Assembly: GCA_033239005.1 (NCBI GenBank) | Contig: BSQZ01000006.1 | Location: 7,952,662-8,016,661 of the forward strand | Source of the DNA: Lamellibrachia satsuma | Taxonomy: Eukaryota; Annelida; Polychaeta; Sabellida; Siboglinidae | Length of the DNA stretch: 64,000 nt | Direction: 5' to 3' | In this document: one piece after another, positions 63,146 through 64,000 of the stretch | Layout: each line of letters begins with the position of its first letter | Numbering within the stretch: position 1 is the stretch's first letter | The notes under the pieces: model-generated | What the model saw: the letters and a program-made list of their open reading frames with translations, nothing else | The model's database searches: none | What the model was told of the DNA's origin: nothing | Translations under genes and position numbers: made by a program

Positions 63146-64000
63146 ACGGACGATTATTTTTTGCGATAGCTGGTTCGAAACCTCCTCTCCAAAGTCGTTA
63201 AGGCCGCGAAGGTATTGCTAGTACAAATTTGTCTATTCATTATTATATTTCGATATAATTGAAGAAAACTTTATTTTATATTTAACCAGGCCGAGACGGT
63301 ATTACAATACAAGTGGCAGCGAAGAAATTGATTGATTATCCAGCCAGCCAAACAACTTAGAAACACTAGATTTTGTGAGTGTGTGTCTGCCTCTATCTTG
63401 ACCGAGGGGCGATGAATTGGTCCAATCTAGTCCATACGTGTTGTAGCGCCTATATTGTTACAATTCGACTACAACCAAATATTAGTTAGACGTTCCTACA
63501 TCTTAATCATCGTTCGATGGCATTTTGTGGATGTTGTGAGTGTTGTCGTGTAGATGGCCATGCCGTCTGAAACCGGATGGGCTATTTTGGGTAAATTGCA
63601 ACCAGCGAATTTAATTGTGCAAATGAATAATGTTATTAATGGTGCTTTTTATTTTTGACCAATCGTACACTGCATGTGAATACGTATTATTTTGTATGGA
63701 ACAATGGGGGTACGAAAGAAAGAGCTTTGTTTTATATAATCTTTCATAAACAGTTTAATGTTTAGTGGTGTAGGATGCCAACATATTTAACATCGTTTAT
63801 TCCTTAATGCATCGCCATTAATGTACGTTCCTTTATTGTACAAATGCATGTGCATCTTTGTTATTTTGTAAGGACATTTCTTATTACGTTACACTGGGAT
63901 TGCAGTTATTAGCTTGTTTCTCAGATATTATTACTTTTATGTTGCTTTAATTATAATATTACGTTACGATTCTTATATTTTACTATGTTGATGTGAAATG
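63146..64000. other. 3' flank of the ZGLP1-like gene
   Basis: AT-rich, presumably 3' UTR and intergenic sequence. No canonical AATAAA was found close to the stop. No further gene recognised. Confidence 0.4.

Overview
This is a eukaryotic (animal) genomic window. Genes are split into many short exons with GT..AG introns, long (TA)n, (TG)n and (CACG)n microsatellites are frequent, and introns are full of non-LTR retrotransposon, SINE, hAT, Mutator-like and MITE remnants. The three recognisable host genes are all animal families. Paladin with this exon structure, a ZGLP1-type GATA factor and the LINE and SINE content fit a non-vertebrate marine metazoan (a lophotrochozoan or invertebrate deuterostome). 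The species cannot be fixed from the sequence alone.

Layout. 1-5.4 kb: upstream flank with a LINE 3' end, one tRNA-derived SINE and tandem repeats. 5.4-37.8 kb: a complete 20-exon paladin (PALD1) gene on the + strand, reconstructed exon by exon with consistent phases, encoding 880 aa. Its introns carry most of the mobile DNA: a reverse-transcriptase pseudogene at 19.7-21.3 kb, several copies of one CR1/jockey-like LINE, four TIR-bearing short elements, a hAT remnant, a SINE with clean target-site duplications, a tandem duplication that copied half of exon 10, and an 82-bp x 11 minisatellite. 37.8-48.2 kb: intergenic, with a second SINE, RT debris, a broken hAT transposase (+) and a broken Mutator-like transposase (-) meeting tail to tail. 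48.3-56.2 kb: a GHITM/TMBIM5 gene, complete coding region of six coding exons, 338 aa. 56.2-59.4 kb: no recognised gene. 59.4-63.2 kb: the 3' part of a ZGLP1-like GATA zinc-finger gene, interrupted by a hAT-type MITE and by a 700-bp (TA)n tract bracketed by a perfect 17-bp inverted repeat.

The three genes are not an operon and have unrelated jobs: a PTP-like phosphoinositide phosphatase/signalling regulator, a mitochondrial inner-membrane Ca2+/H+ antiporter of the BAX-inhibitor family, and a transcription factor. The strongest points for follow-up are the Cys-to-Ser change in the first CX5R loop of this paladin, the partial-exon tandem duplication, in-frame tandem expansions inside a Mutator-like transposase relic, the giant TA palindrome, and the invertebrate ZGLP1 gene. 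I saw no clearly new multi-gene system, no CRISPR, no rRNA and no functional tRNA gene.
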